A DNA stretch of 43,213 nucleotides from positions 680,878 through 724,090 of the forward strand of contig NZ_RDBN01000053.1 in assembly GCF_008042075.1 (NCBI RefSeq). Direction: 5' to 3'. The stretch's first letter is position 1. The number at the start of each line of letters is the position of its first letter. Origin of the DNA: Streptomyces sp. UW30 (GTDB lineage Bacteria; Actinomycetota; Actinomycetes; Streptomycetales; Streptomycetaceae). The notes below the pieces were generated by a model that ran no database searches, was not told the origin of the DNA, and saw only the letters and a program-made list of their open reading frames with translations. Below, in pieces: positions 1 through 8,286 of this stretch. Made by a program: the position numbers and the translations under genes.

Positions 1-1
1 G

Positions 2-130
2 CGGGAGGGGTTCCGGACGCAGGTGCTGCTGGATCTGACCGCGGGGGTGGCCACGGAGACGACCGAGCGGGCACTGGAGGAGATGCGGGAGGCGGGCGTC
101 GAGCTGTCCGGGAAGCCGGTGGTGGCGTAG
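2..130 (+). CDS. Isochorismatase-family hydrolase (probable nicotinamidase), C-terminal 42 codons
   Basis: The window opens inside this gene; codons are in frame from base 2 to the TAG stop at 128-130. The visible tail contains QVLLDLTAGVATETTERAL followed by an amphipathic helix EEMREAGVEL. This pattern (a hydrophobic strand, a small-residue turn, then T-x-x-A-L-E-E-M) is what Streptomyces nicotinamidase/isochorismatase-like cysteine hydrolases show at their end. The catalytic Asp-Lys-Cys part is outside the window, so the substrate cannot be decided. Nicotinamidase (NAD salvage, nicotinamide to nicotinate) is the best guess from tail similarity alone. Confidence 0.65.
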   Translation, partial: REGFRTQVLLDLTAGVATETTERALEEMREAGVELSGKPVVA

Positions 131-182
131 CCGCGCCGCGAAGGTGCCGCGATCGGTCGTCCGGCGGCTGCCGCGCCGTCGT

Positions 183-217
183 GGCTTGTCGCGCGGTTCC
201 CCGCGCCCCTTACGGCG
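183..217. repeat. Half copy of a Streptomyces dispersed intergenic palindrome
   Basis: The stretch reads TGTCGCGCGGTTCCCCGCGC then CCCTTACGGCG. I recognise it from memory as one arm and the loop of the hairpin commonly found between Streptomyces genes (arm, CCCTTACGGGG-like loop, reverse arm). Here only the first arm and a decayed loop remain. It lies between the convergent ends of the isochorismatase gene and the 115-aa gene, where a terminator-like hairpin would be expected. Confidence 0.45.
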
Positions 218-233
218 TTGCGGTGCCGCGCTC

Positions 234-581
234 TCAGGACGTTGCCGCCGGGCGTCTCAGCAGGGCCCTGATCGGGTGCCACAGCTCCTGCATCAGTTCC
301 GGGGCAGCCGTCGCGACACCGTTGTCGGGGGCCGTTCGCCATATCAGGCCGTCGGGGTGGTGGAGGACCGCCGTGATCTCGTCGGGGGTCGGTGGGGCGG
401 CGTTGCCGCGCAGGTAGACGGCGCGCATGCCCAGGTTGCGGAGCCTGGTCAGGGCTCGGGCGCGGTTCTGGGCGTGGACGAGGACACGGACGCAGCCCGT
501 GCCGTCGGCGGTGGGTCTGGGCAGGTTCAGAGCCACCACCACGCTGCCGGTCGGCAGCTTGCAGAAACCTCCTGCGGCCAT
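234..581 (-). CDS. Conserved hypothetical protein, 115 aa
   Basis: ATG start at 581. The protein is soluble with no signal peptide or membrane segment. It starts with a short beta-like segment (GSVVVALNLPRP), followed by a basic stretch (HAQNRARALTRLRNLGMRAVYL) that could form helix-strand, and a segment with PTPDEITAVLHHPDGLIWR. I do not recognise a named domain. Codon usage is typically Streptomyces (G/C at third positions), which supports a real gene. It is convergent with the partial gene at the left edge and is followed upstream by the end of the M6 protease gene. Function unknown. Confidence 0.65.
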   Translation of the reverse strand: MAAGGFCKLPTGSVVVALNLPRPTADGTGCVRVLVHAQNRARALTRLRNLGMRAVYLRGNAAPPTPDEITAVLHHPDGLIWRTAPDNGVATAAPELMQELWHPIRALLRRPAATS

Positions 582-702
582 GCGGTCACACCCCCGTGCG
601 AGTCGGTGTCAATAAGGGAAGCACAGGGTGCACCTAAACACGACCGGCGGCAACCCGCCAAGGGGTCGCCGCCGATCATGCTCTGACCTGCTAAAACGCG
701 GT

Positions 703-3051
703 TTACTTCACCGCTGGACCAACTTCGAGCTCGATCGCGGAGCCGTTCTTGGCCTCCTTGACGATCTTGATCTTGGTGTTGGTGTCAGTGATCTTGACGC
801 CCGCGGTCGGGGTCAGCGCGTCGTAGTACGTGTTGGTGCGGTCGTTGAAGACCGACACCCCCGCACTCGACGGGATCTTGGTCAGGACGTCGGCGTTGTG
901 CAGGTTGATGGCGTCCGTCCGGAACTTGCTGAAGGGCGAGTCGTAGGACTGGATGCGGTTGCGCATCACCGTGCCGTCGGCCCACTTCAGCGCCGCCGGG
1001 TGCGAGTCGATCGGCAGGACCAGGCCGACACCGGGGTGCACGCTGGTGTTGTTGTCCGCCTGGGAGGTGTCCCACTTCCAGATCAACAGGCCGTTCTGGT
1101 ACGCGTAGTGCTCCACCCAGTCCGGACGGACCCCGGCGAAGCCGAAGTTGTACGGGCCGGTCTTCAGCGTCTTGTCGTACGACACGTACTGACGGTTCTC
1201 GGCGATGTAGTACTGCGCGTAGTCGTCCGTGATGGACGCGCCGATGCGGGAGAAGCCCTTGGTCTTCCAAGCGGCGTCCGCACTCTCCGCGTTGTCGGAG
1301 AACAGGGCCGTGCCGTCGGCGGTCACGGTGATCTGGTCGGCCGCGAAGCCCTTCTGGGCCACGCCGCCGTCCGTCTGGTAGCGGAAGCGCAGGTCGATCT
1401 TCTTGCCCGCGTAGGCATTCAGCGGGAAGACCAGCTTCTTGAACGCGTCCACCGAGCCGGTCAGCGCGGGCTTGCCGCTGGCGTCCTTCGGGAGGGCCGC
1501 ACCGTCGACGGTGCCGTCGACCGCGGTCCAGTTGGCGCCGCCGTCGGTCGAGACCTCGGTGTAGAGGTAGTCGAACTCGGCCTCGATGTCGTACCAGCCG
1601 TCCAGCGTCAGCGAGGCGGCGGACTTGCCCGTGAGGTCCACGGAACGGGTCAGCGTGTTGGCGAGGTTGTCGCCGCTGCCGCTCCACCACTGGTTCGCAC
1701 CCTGCGCCGGCTGCACGATCTGGGTGGTGACCCGCTTCTTGGGCAGCTCGACCACGAGAGCCTGCTTGTGCTTGGTGTTGTACTCGGCGACACCCAGCTT
1801 GTGCCACGAGCTCGTGGCGGCCTTGGCCGTGTCGTACTTCAGCCAGCCCAGCTGCAGCTTGTCCCAGGCGGTCATGTCGCCGGGCAGGTTACCGATCTCC
1901 TGCTTGCCGGTTCCGAGCCAGGAACCGGAGGACATGAGGGTCCAGAAGCCGGTGGAGTTGTCGCCGTTGCCGGTGGTGTCGTAGTGGTCCGGCAGACCGA
2001 GGTCGTGGCCGTACTCGTGGGCGTAGACACCCAGGCCGCCGTTCTCGGGCTGGACGGTGTAGTCGCCGACCCAGATGCCGGTGGAGCCGACCTGCGCGCC
2101 GCCCAGCTTGTTGCCGTTGGGGCCGGTGGCACCCGCGTCGGTGCCGAACGCGTACCAGCGGTGGGCCCAGATCGCGTCGGTGCCCTGCGCACCGCCGCCC
2201 GCGGACTCGTCCTCACCGGCGTGCACGATCTGGAAGTGGTCGATGTAGCCGTCGGCCTCGTTGAAGTCGCCGTCGCCGTCGAAGTCGTAGCGGTCCCACT
2301 GGTCGAACTTCGCGACGTCCGCCTTGACCTCGGCGTCGGTCTTCCCAGCTGCCTTCTGCTGGGCGACCCACGCGGTCAGGCCGTCGCTCACGACGTTCCA
2401 GACGCTGGAGCAGTTGGTCTGGCCGCAGGCGTTGTTGCCGTAACGGGCCTCGTTGTAGGGGACCTTGACCCAGTCGGCGACCTCGCCTTCGACCGAGTAG
2501 CGGCCCGAGGACTGCTTCTCGTAGTACTTCTTCACCGACTCGGTCTTCTTGCCGGTGCCGAAGTAGAGGTCCTGGTAGTGCTTCTGGTTGTAGTCGGCCT
2601 GCCACGCCGTGGAGTTGTCCTTGGCGCGGTCGGGCTCGGCTATCTGGTTGTGGGCCGGGCCGGCCGTGCCGCCGAACTCGCTGAGCTTGTCGCCGAACTC
2701 GACCAGGATCGTGAAGATCTTGTCGGTCTTCTCGCGGCCGAGCTCGACGTACTTGCTGTCGCCCTTCTTGCTCTTGAGCTGGACGACCTGCGAGCCCTCG
2801 CGCTTGGTCACCTTGGCATCGCCGGATATGACCTGATTCAGGGCTTCTTCGCGCTGGGCCTCCTGAGTCTTGGTCATCGGGCCGTCGAGGTTGTGGTCGG
2901 CGTGAGTGTTCTCCGCCGGGTCGTGCCGCTCCACGGAAGCAGGCGCGCCTTCGTCGGCCTGAGCCACCGCGAAGGTCGAGAAAGTCGCCGCCGCCGTCGC
3001 GAGCGCTACGGCGGTAGCCGCCGCTCTGAACGTCCAGGGTCTACTGGTCAC
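703..3051 (-). CDS. Secreted M6-family (immune inhibitor A type) metalloprotease
   Basis: A zinc endopeptidase of 782 aa. The GTG at 3051 is chosen because a strong GGGGAGG lies 8 nt upstream and the protein then begins with a clean Sec signal (TFRAAATAVALATAAATFS...AVAQA). An ATG at 3135 would add 28 residues in front of it. The zinc motif HEYGHDLGLPD is at about residues 345-355 (HExxH plus downstream Asp, as in M6 peptidases). A DFDGDGDFNEADGYID segment at about 256-271 looks like a calcium loop. The C-terminal half has the beta-rich adhesion/MAM-like region seen in InhA proteins. It probably degrades extracellular protein. Its promoter region holds three palindromes (3129-3230), suggesting tight control. 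Confidence 0.9.
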   Translation of the reverse strand: MTSRPWTFRAAATAVALATAAATFSTFAVAQADEGAPASVERHDPAENTHADHNLDGPMTKTQEAQREEALNQVISGDAKVTKREGSQVVQLKSKKGDSKYVELGREKTDKIFTILVEFGDKLSEFGGTAGPAHNQIAEPDRAKDNSTAWQADYNQKHYQDLYFGTGKKTESVKKYYEKQSSGRYSVEGEVADWVKVPYNEARYGNNACGQTNCSSVWNVVSDGLTAWVAQQKAAGKTDAEVKADVAKFDQWDRYDFDGDGDFNEADGYIDHFQIVHAGEDESAGGGAQGTDAIWAHRWYAFGTDAGATGPNGNKLGGAQVGSTGIWVGDYTVQPENGGLGVYAHEYGHDLGLPDHYDTTGNGDNSTGFWTLMSSGSWLGTGKQEIGNLPGDMTAWDKLQLGWLKYDTAKAATSSWHKLGVAEYNTKHKQALVVELPKKRVTTQIVQPAQGANQWWSGSGDNLANTLTRSVDLTGKSAASLTLDGWYDIEAEFDYLYTEVSTDGGANWTAVDGTVDGAALPKDASGKPALTGSVDAFKKLVFPLNAYAGKKIDLRFRYQTDGGVAQKGFAADQITVTADGTALFSDNAESADAAWKTKGFSRIGASITDDYAQYYIAENRQYVSYDKTLKTGPYNFGFAGVRPDWVEHYAYQNGLLIWKWDTSQADNNTSVHPGVGLVLPIDSHPAALKWADGTVMRNRIQSYDSPFSKFRTDAINLHNADVLTKIPSSAGVSVFNDRTNTYYDALTPTAGVKITDTNTKIKIVKEAKNGSAIELEVGPAVK

Positions 3052-3128
3052 TTGAGATCCTCCCCCGCGCCGGGCGCGCGGAAGGAGGGTCCTGGTCATG
3101 GAGGATCCGCGCACGTGATCAACGCGTG

Positions 3129-3152
3129 TAGTCAAGTGACGACATTTGACTA
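3129..3152. promoter_or_regulatory. Inverted repeat TAGTCAA-N10-TTGACTA upstream of the M6 protease
   Basis: Perfect 7-bp arms at 3129-3135 and 3146-3152, about 80-100 bp upstream of the GTG start. The half-site TTGACT/AGTCAA recurs in the next palindrome (3177-3194), so one regulator may bind both. The sequence is AT-richer than its surroundings, as promoters are. Confidence 0.45.
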
Positions 3153-3176
3153 GAGGTTAAGCAGAAAAGACAGACC

Positions 3177-3194
3177 TTGACTTGCACAAGTCAA
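3177..3194. promoter_or_regulatory. Perfect palindrome TTGACTTG-CA-CAAGTCAA (candidate operator)
   Basis: Two 8-bp arms around a CA spacer, about 130 bp upstream of the protease start. The half-site TTGACT is shared with the repeat at 3129-3152. On the minus strand TTGACT also resembles a -35 hexamer, so a bound repressor would cover the promoter. I could not assign a known regulator family. Confidence 0.5.
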
Positions 3195-3213
3195 TTGCAC
3201 TATGCGAAGTCGA

Positions 3214-3230
3214 TGTTCGTTTAGCGAACA
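3214..3230. promoter_or_regulatory. Inverted repeat TGTTCG-N5-CGAACA
   Basis: Perfect 6-bp arms 3214-3219 and 3225-3230, a third palindrome in the gap 3052-3440. It has a different half-site from the other two, so a second regulator is possible. It could serve either the protease or the divergent small membrane gene. The rest of this 389-bp gap holds no convincing gene. Confidence 0.4.
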
Positions 3231-3440
3231 ACGACCTTTCGGTTAACGGGCGCGCGGCGCCGTCCACTTGCTGGACGCCATGACTCCGTGCGCCCCCTGT
3301 GCACCGGCACTGTTGGTTAGGTCACGCTTACGGTTTGTTCCACTCGGGCATGCACGCGGTTAGAGTCGGATGGCGGAACGCCCGGACGTCGGCGGAAAGC
3401 CAGGCCGAGACCCCCGTGCACCCCTGATTCCGAGGACACG

Positions 3441-3698
3441 ATGATCATGCCTCGTCCGACTGCCGCACAGCTCGCCTACGGCTCGTGCACCGTGCTCTTC
3501 TCCACTCTCGCCATGCTGCTGCTGTCACAGACCAGTTCGGGTGTGGGGATCGCGGTCATCGCCGTATCGGCGCTCATGCTCGGGTTGCTGGTCGCCATGA
3601 CCGTACCCATGCCGAAGAGGACCCGCGTGGTGGCGGTGCGCAAGCCCGCCGCCGCGGAACAGGAGAAGGCGGAGGAGCCCGCGCTCTCCCAGTCCTGA
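3441..3698 (+). CDS. Small two-helix membrane protein, 85 aa
   Basis: ATG at 3441 with GAGGA eight bases upstream; an in-frame ATG at 3447 is an alternative. There are two predicted membrane segments, about residues 13-30 (CTVLFSTLAMLLLSQ) and 34-54 (VGIAVIAVSALMLGLLVAMTV). A cytoplasmic basic/acidic tail follows (PKRTRVVAVRKPAAAEQEKAEEP). No recognised domain. It is divergent from the protease gene, and its stop codon is the first three bases of an 18-bp tandem repeat. Function unknown. Confidence 0.7.
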   Translation: MIMPRPTAAQLAYGSCTVLFSTLAMLLLSQTSSGVGIAVIAVSALMLGLLVAMTVPMPKRTRVVAVRKPAAAEQEKAEEPALSQS

Positions 3699-3749
3699 CG
3701 TTCGTCCCGGTTCTGACGTTCGTCCCGGTTCTGACGTTCGTCCCGGTTC
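3696..3749. repeat. Three tandem copies of an 18-bp repeat
   Basis: TGACGTTCGTCCCGGTTC is repeated exactly at 3696-3713, 3714-3731 and 3732-3749, followed by a partial GGTTCGTCAG. The first TGA is the stop codon of the small membrane gene. The array ends 8 bp before the stop of the convergent RDD gene. No separate terminator hairpin is visible here. Confidence 0.9.
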
Positions 3750-3756
3750 TGGTTCG

Positions 3757-4413
3757 TCAGCTGCCCGTGCTGACCACCACCGTCTTGGCCGCCTTGTCGT
3801 GCAGCCCCTGCTTGTAGGGCCGGTCGAAGTAGCTCCAACCGCCACAGATCGCCGTCCAGATACAGGCGCAGCAGAACGCGAACGGGATCCACAGCACCGC
3901 CGCACGGATCAGGTTGGTCTGCACGGACGGTGTGGCGCCGTTGTCGAGGTTGGCCACCCGCAGGTTGAGCAGCTTCTTGCCGAGGGTCTGCCCCGTGCGG
4001 ACGGTCAGGGCGGTGTCGTACGCGATGTAGAGCACGGCGGCGATCGCCGACTGGGCGAGGGACTTGCCGTACTCGACCTTGTCGGTGTCCACGTCGAGTT
4101 CGGTGACCCCGAATCCCCAGGTGAGCAGCCAGACGACGATGCCCACCAGGATCATGTCGAGGATGCGGGCCAGCGTGCGCTTGCCGCTGTCGGCGAGCGG
4201 CGGCATTCCGGCGAGCGGGTCGGCGGGGTAACCGCCACTGCCGTACGGATCACCGCCGTAGGGGCCACCGCCGGGCGGAGGCGGGGGCTGGCCGCCGTAC
4301 GGAGGCTGATCACCGTACGGCGAACCCGGGCCGCCGGGCGGCGGGGGCTGCTTCCTGAACGGGTCGTCTTCCGGGGGCTGCTGCCCGGAGCCGGGAGGCG
4401 GTTCGCTGCTCAT
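3757..4413 (-). CDS. RDD family membrane protein with Pro/Gly-rich N-terminus, 218 aa
   Basis: ATG at 4413. Residues 1-75 are a low-complexity Pro/Gly/Tyr segment (repeats of PPPGG, PYGG). The RDD domain follows, beginning at about 80 with the Arg-Asp-Asp-like start (LARILDMILVGIVVWLL), then a second helix (SAIAAVLYIAYDTALTV), the GQTLGKKLLNLRV motif and a third hydrophobic segment (LWIPFAFCCACIWTAICGG). RDD proteins are multi-pass membrane proteins, some linked to ion transport; the role here is not known. It lies 91 bp downstream of a second RDD gene in the same orientation, so the two are likely co-transcribed paralogues. Confidence 0.85.
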   Translation of the reverse strand: MSSEPPPGSGQQPPEDDPFRKQPPPPGGPGSPYGDQPPYGGQPPPPPGGGPYGGDPYGSGGYPADPLAGMPPLADSGKRTLARILDMILVGIVVWLLTWGFGVTELDVDTDKVEYGKSLAQSAIAAVLYIAYDTALTVRTGQTLGKKLLNLRVANLDNGATPSVQTNLIRAAVLWIPFAFCCACIWTAICGGWSYFDRPYKQGLHDKAAKTVVVSTGS

Positions 4414-4504
4414 GGCCCCGAGTCGACCGCGAACCTTGCGGTTTCGCATCCGGCGCGGGGCCGTCCGAGGTACGTAAATCGCCCGGGACGTTCGCCGTAC
4501 GGGT

Positions 4505-6082
4505 TCAGTCCGCGACGAACGTATGCGCCACCTTGTCGTGCCAGCACTGGCGCCACGGCCGGTCGAAGACGCACCACAGCACGCCGACGACGCCGATGAC
4601 GAGCAGGCCGGGCACGCTGTAGACCAGCCAGCGGCGCAGGGCCGCGCCGAACTCCGGGGGCTGATGCCCCTCGATGTCCCGCACCTCCAGGCCGAGCAGC
4701 TTCTTGCCCAGCGTGCGGCCCCACTTGGCGGTCGGCAGGGCTTCGTAGACCACGCCGAACAGCAGCAGCACGGCCAGGATGACGCCCAGATACACCGACG
4801 TGGTGCCGTCCAGCAGCCACACCGTGACCGTCTCGCCGGAGAGCTTGGCGGCGTCGATCTTGTCGTTGACGTGGTCGAGGGCCTTGCTGCCGAGCGGCAC
4901 GGCGACCACCGCGGTGACGGCGGCCAGCGCGATCGTGTCCAGCAGCCGGGCGAGCAGCCGCTTGCCGAGGTTCGCCGGGCGGGCCGCGGCCTGCCGCATG
5001 GCGGCCGCCTGGAAGGGGTCCATGACCGGCGGCTTCCACGGGGCGACCGGCTGGTCCTCGTCCGGGCCCGCGAGCCGGTGGACCTGCTGCGCCCAGGAGG
5101 ACTGACCGCCGCCGACGCCCTGCGACATGGGCATGGCATCGCCGGCCGCCTGCTGCGGGCCGCCCGACTGGCGCGGGACGCTCGGAGCGCCCTGCTGCGG
5201 GCCGGAGAGGCCCGCGGGGGTACCGCCGGCGGCCTGAGCGGCGCCACCGGCTCCAGGGGCCGCCTGAGCCTGCGGCGGGGCCACTGCGGCGCGATCCGCC
5301 GCGGCCTTCCCGGCGCCGAAGCCGGGACCCTGCGGGGCACCGGCCGCGGAGGGGCGCTCTGCGTCCGCATGTGCGGCGCCCGGGACGGCGGACGCGCCCG
5401 TGCCACCTGCCTGCGCCCCGGCCGCCCCGCCCTGCTGCCCCGTGCGCGGGTTCAGCGCGCGGATCGCCATGGTGCCGTCGACAGGGGCGGGGCCACCGGG
5501 GCTCGGGATGCCGGGAGCGCCCTGCCCCGAGGCGCCGGAGGACTGCGCACCGCGGGCCCCCGCCACCGGCCTGCGGATCATGAACGTGTCACCCGAGGCG
5601 AGGCCGCCGGCATCCGTGTCCGGCTCGGCGGGCGGGATGGACGCCGTGCCGTCGGTGCGGGCGGCGTGGCCGTCCGGGTGACCCGTGGGCGCGGCCGCAC
5701 GCGGGTCCCTCGGGTCGTTGTCCTGCGGCGACCCCCAGGAGACCCGTCGGTCCTGCTCGCCGCCGAAGCCGGACTGGCGGGAGGAGTCGGCGCCCCAGGC
5801 GGACGCCGGCTCGGGCCGGCTGCCGTGCTGGGCACCGCCCGGCGCCGGCTCCTCGTCGAAGAAGTGCGGGCCGGTCTCCTCCACCAGGGGAGCCTGGCCG
5901 GCCTGGGCCGGCTGAGCACCCGGCGGTGGGGCGAGCGTCTCGCCGTCCGTGGGCGCCGGACGGCTGGTGCCCGGCACCCAGGAGGCGCCGTTCCAGTACC
6001 GGACATATCCAGGAATAGACGGGTCCGGGTAATACCCGTCGCGGGGCCGGTCGTCACCGGGGGCCGGGGTTGGGGCGCTCAT
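4505..6082 (-). CDS. RDD family protein with N-terminal DUF2510-like motif, 525 aa
   Basis: ATG at 6082. Residues ~14-40 (RDGYYPDPSIPGYVRYWNG then ASWVPGTSRP) match the short W-containing DUF2510-type motif often found at the cytoplasmic start of actinobacterial membrane proteins. Residues ~45-360 are a long Gly/Ala/Pro/Gln-rich, probably disordered linker. The C-terminal RDD domain runs from about 372: LGKRLLARLLDTIALAAVTA, a second helix VYLGVILAVLLLFGVVYEAL, the KWGRTLGKKLLGLEVRD motif, a third helix, and a tail (CVFDRPWRQCWHDKVAHTFV) like that of its downstream paralogue. Both proteins end with DRP(W/Y)(R/K)Q-x3-DK, supporting duplication. Confidence 0.85.
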   Translation of the reverse strand: MSAPTPAPGDDRPRDGYYPDPSIPGYVRYWNGASWVPGTSRPAPTDGETLAPPPGAQPAQAGQAPLVEETGPHFFDEEPAPGGAQHGSRPEPASAWGADSSRQSGFGGEQDRRVSWGSPQDNDPRDPRAAAPTGHPDGHAARTDGTASIPPAEPDTDAGGLASGDTFMIRRPVAGARGAQSSGASGQGAPGIPSPGGPAPVDGTMAIRALNPRTGQQGGAAGAQAGGTGASAVPGAAHADAERPSAAGAPQGPGFGAGKAAADRAAVAPPQAQAAPGAGGAAQAAGGTPAGLSGPQQGAPSVPRQSGGPQQAAGDAMPMSQGVGGGQSSWAQQVHRLAGPDEDQPVAPWKPPVMDPFQAAAMRQAAARPANLGKRLLARLLDTIALAAVTAVVAVPLGSKALDHVNDKIDAAKLSGETVTVWLLDGTTSVYLGVILAVLLLFGVVYEALPTAKWGRTLGKKLLGLEVRDIEGHQPPEFGAALRRWLVYSVPGLLVIGVVGVLWCVFDRPWRQCWHDKVAHTFVAD

Positions 6083-6345
6083 GTCCGTCGTCCGGTATCT
6101 GCTCGTGGGTCAAATGAGGGCCTCCACATCTATCAGACCGGCGAGGCGAGCACCGCCGGTCCCGTGGGACCCGCCCCTTTCCGGGCAACCTCGTACACGG
6201 ACTTCACACGAGCGGAACCCGCGTGGGGACCGGGGCGGAAAAAAGTTCCGCGAACCCGCGTAATGATCCGCGCCCCCGCTCCCTCTCCACTCGTACGGGC
6301 CCGTCCACACGGCCCGCACGCGTCACGAGAGAGGACCCGCACGCC

Positions 6346-6759
6346 ATGCATCACACCGTCGTAGAGCGCGAACTGGAGCTGAAGCTCATCCTGTCGCCGG
6401 AGCGCAGCGTCGCCGTCCCGGCCCGGCTGAGCTACCACAGCGAGGATCCGTACGCCGTGCACATCACCTTCCACATCAACTCCGAGCACCCCGTGTACTG
6501 GACCTTCTCCCGCGATCTGCTCGTCGAGGGGGTGTTCCGGCCGTGCGGGCACGGGGACGTGCGGGTGTGGCCGACGAAGTCCGAGGGGCGCAGTGTGGTG
6601 CTGATGGGCCTGAGCTCCCCCGACGGGGACGCGCTGCTGGAGGCGCCCGCCGCTCAGGTGTCGGCCTGGCTGGAGCGGACGTTGCGGGTGGTGCCCCCGG
6701 GAACTGAGGGCGAGCAGCTGGGGATCGACGACGCGCTCGACCAGCTGCTCGCCCAGTGA
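6346..6759 (+). CDS. ssgG: SsgA-like sporulation-specific cell division protein (probable SsgG)
   Basis: 137 aa; ATG at 6346 with GAGAGGA upstream. The whole protein is one SsgA-like (SALP) domain: VERELELKLILSPERSVAVP, then YHSEDPYAVHITFHI, WTFSRDLLVEGVFRPCGHGD, VRVWP and SSPDGDALLEAP. SALPs occur in sporulating actinomycetes and help place septa and control peptidoglycan during sporulation of aerial hyphae. The SsgG assignment rests on remembered gene order (between RDD-type genes and a glycolate-oxidase-like gene) and is less certain than the family. Its end lies 17 bp from the convergent FAD oxidase gene. Confidence 0.85.
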   Translation: MHHTVVERELELKLILSPERSVAVPARLSYHSEDPYAVHITFHINSEHPVYWTFSRDLLVEGVFRPCGHGDVRVWPTKSEGRSVVLMGLSSPDGDALLEAPAAQVSAWLERTLRVVPPGTEGEQLGIDDALDQLLAQ

Positions 6760-6776
6760 GCCGCGGGGGCGTCGGA

Positions 6777-8177
6777 TCAGAAGAGCTTGCCCGGGTTCAG
6801 GATGCCCAGCGGGTCGAAGACCTGCTTGACGGCCCGCTGCATCTCGATCCCCACGGGGCCGATCTCACGCGCCAGCCACTCCTTCTTCAGCACACCCACG
6901 CCGTGCTCGCCCGTGATCGTGCCGCCGAGTTCCAGGCCGAGGGCCATGATCTCGTCGAAGGACTCACGGGCGCGCCGGGACTCGTCGGGGTCCGACGCGT
7001 CGAAGCAGACGGTGGGGTGGGTGTTGCCGTCGCCCGCGTGCGCGACGACGCCGATGGTCAGCTGGTGCTTGTCGGCGATCCGCTCGACGCCCTCGATGAG
7101 GTCGCCGAGCCGCGAGCGGGGCACGCACACGTCGTCGATCATCGTCACGCCGCGCACCGCCTCCAGCGCCGTGAGGGACAACCGCCGTGCCTGCAGGAGG
7201 AGTTCGGACTCGGCCGCGTCGTCCGCCGGGACGACCTGGGTGGCGCCGGCCGCCTCGCACAGCGCGCCGACGGCGGCGAGGTCGGGCGCGGGATCCGGGG
7301 TGTCGAACGCGGCCAGGAGCAGGGCCTCGGTGGTCTCCGGCAGGCCCATGTTCGCGATGTCGTTGACCGCCTTGACCGTCGTACGGTCCATGATTTCGAG
7401 CAGCGACGGGACGTGCCCGCCCGCCATGATCCGGCACACCGCGTCACAGGCGGCGGCCGCCGACGCGAACTCGGCGGCGAGGACCAGCTGCTGCGGCGGC
7501 TGCGGCCGCAGGGCCAGGACGGCCCGTACGACGATGCCCAGCGAGCCCTCTGAGCCGACGAACAGGCGGGTCAGGTCGTACCCCGCCACGCCCTTGGCCG
7601 TACGGCGGCCCGTGGACATCAGGCGTCCGTCGGCGAGGACGACGTCGAGGCCGAGGACGTACTCGGCCGTCACCCCGTACTTCACACAGCACAGGCCCCC
7701 CGAGGCGGTGCCGATGTTGCCGCCGATCGTGCACATCTCCCAGCTGGACGGGTCCGGCGGGTAGTACAGGCCGTGTTCGCCCACCGCGCGGGACAGGGCG
7801 GCGTTGATGACGCCGGGCTCGACGACGGCGATGCGGTCGACGGGGCTGATCTCCAGGATGCGGTCCATCTTGGTCAGGGACAGCACGACGCAGCCGTCGG
7901 AGGCGTTGGCCGCGCCCGACAGGCCCGTGCGGGCGCCCTGCGGGACGACCGGGACGCGCAGCTCGGTGGCGGTGCGCATGACGTGCTGGACCTCTTCGAC
8001 GGTGCGCGGCAGTACGACCACGGCGGGGGTGCCGGCCGGGCAGAAGCTCGCCATGTCGTTGGCGTAGGCGGCCGTGACGTCGGGGTCGGTGAGGACGGCC
8101 TCGGCGGGCAGACCCGCGAGCAGCCGCTCGGTGAGGTCACCCCGGGCCTGGTCGGGTGCGGCTTCGGTACGGCTCAT
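6777..8177 (-). CDS. FAD-linked oxidase, glycolate oxidase GlcD / D-lactate dehydrogenase type
   Basis: 466 aa; ATG at 8177 (a GTG two codons earlier is possible; no strong ribosome site is seen). The N-terminal PCMH-type FAD-binding domain shows VVPQGARTGLSGAANASDG and the SSWEMCTIGGNIGTASGG loop. The C-terminal FAD-oxidase domain has VAHAGDGNTHPTVCFD and TITGEHGVGVLKKEWL, which carry the His residues that hold substrate and flavin in GlcD/D-LDH enzymes, and ends with DPLGILNPGKLF. It oxidises a 2-hydroxy acid such as glycolate or D-lactate; the exact substrate cannot be read. It stands alone, convergent with ssgG. Confidence 0.88.
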   Translation of the reverse strand: MSRTEAAPDQARGDLTERLLAGLPAEAVLTDPDVTAAYANDMASFCPAGTPAVVVLPRTVEEVQHVMRTATELRVPVVPQGARTGLSGAANASDGCVVLSLTKMDRILEISPVDRIAVVEPGVINAALSRAVGEHGLYYPPDPSSWEMCTIGGNIGTASGGLCCVKYGVTAEYVLGLDVVLADGRLMSTGRRTAKGVAGYDLTRLFVGSEGSLGIVVRAVLALRPQPPQQLVLAAEFASAAAACDAVCRIMAGGHVPSLLEIMDRTTVKAVNDIANMGLPETTEALLLAAFDTPDPAPDLAAVGALCEAAGATQVVPADDAAESELLLQARRLSLTALEAVRGVTMIDDVCVPRSRLGDLIEGVERIADKHQLTIGVVAHAGDGNTHPTVCFDASDPDESRRARESFDEIMALGLELGGTITGEHGVGVLKKEWLAREIGPVGIEMQRAVKQVFDPLGILNPGKLF

Positions 8178-8286
8178 GATCACAGCGTGACACCCGGGGC
8201 CATCGGTGTGAACCCCGCGTACGGCGGTCGGCGGCAGGCGGGTGTGGTCGTCGTGTCGACGCGGCGTTTCACGCACAGTGAGCGCC

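Noticed and set aside
628..3153. Long plus-strand open frame of 841 codons opposite the M6 protease
   Set aside because: It is the antisense shadow of a GC-rich gene; the Val/Gly/Arg/Leu-rich translation has no domain, while the minus strand encodes a complete signal peptide and zinc motif.
3313..3332. TTAGGTCACGCTTACGG resembling an iron-regulator (DmdR/IdeR) box
   Set aside because: Only the left half matches the TTAGGTTAGGCTAACCTAA consensus; the right half does not, and the downstream small membrane gene has no iron link.
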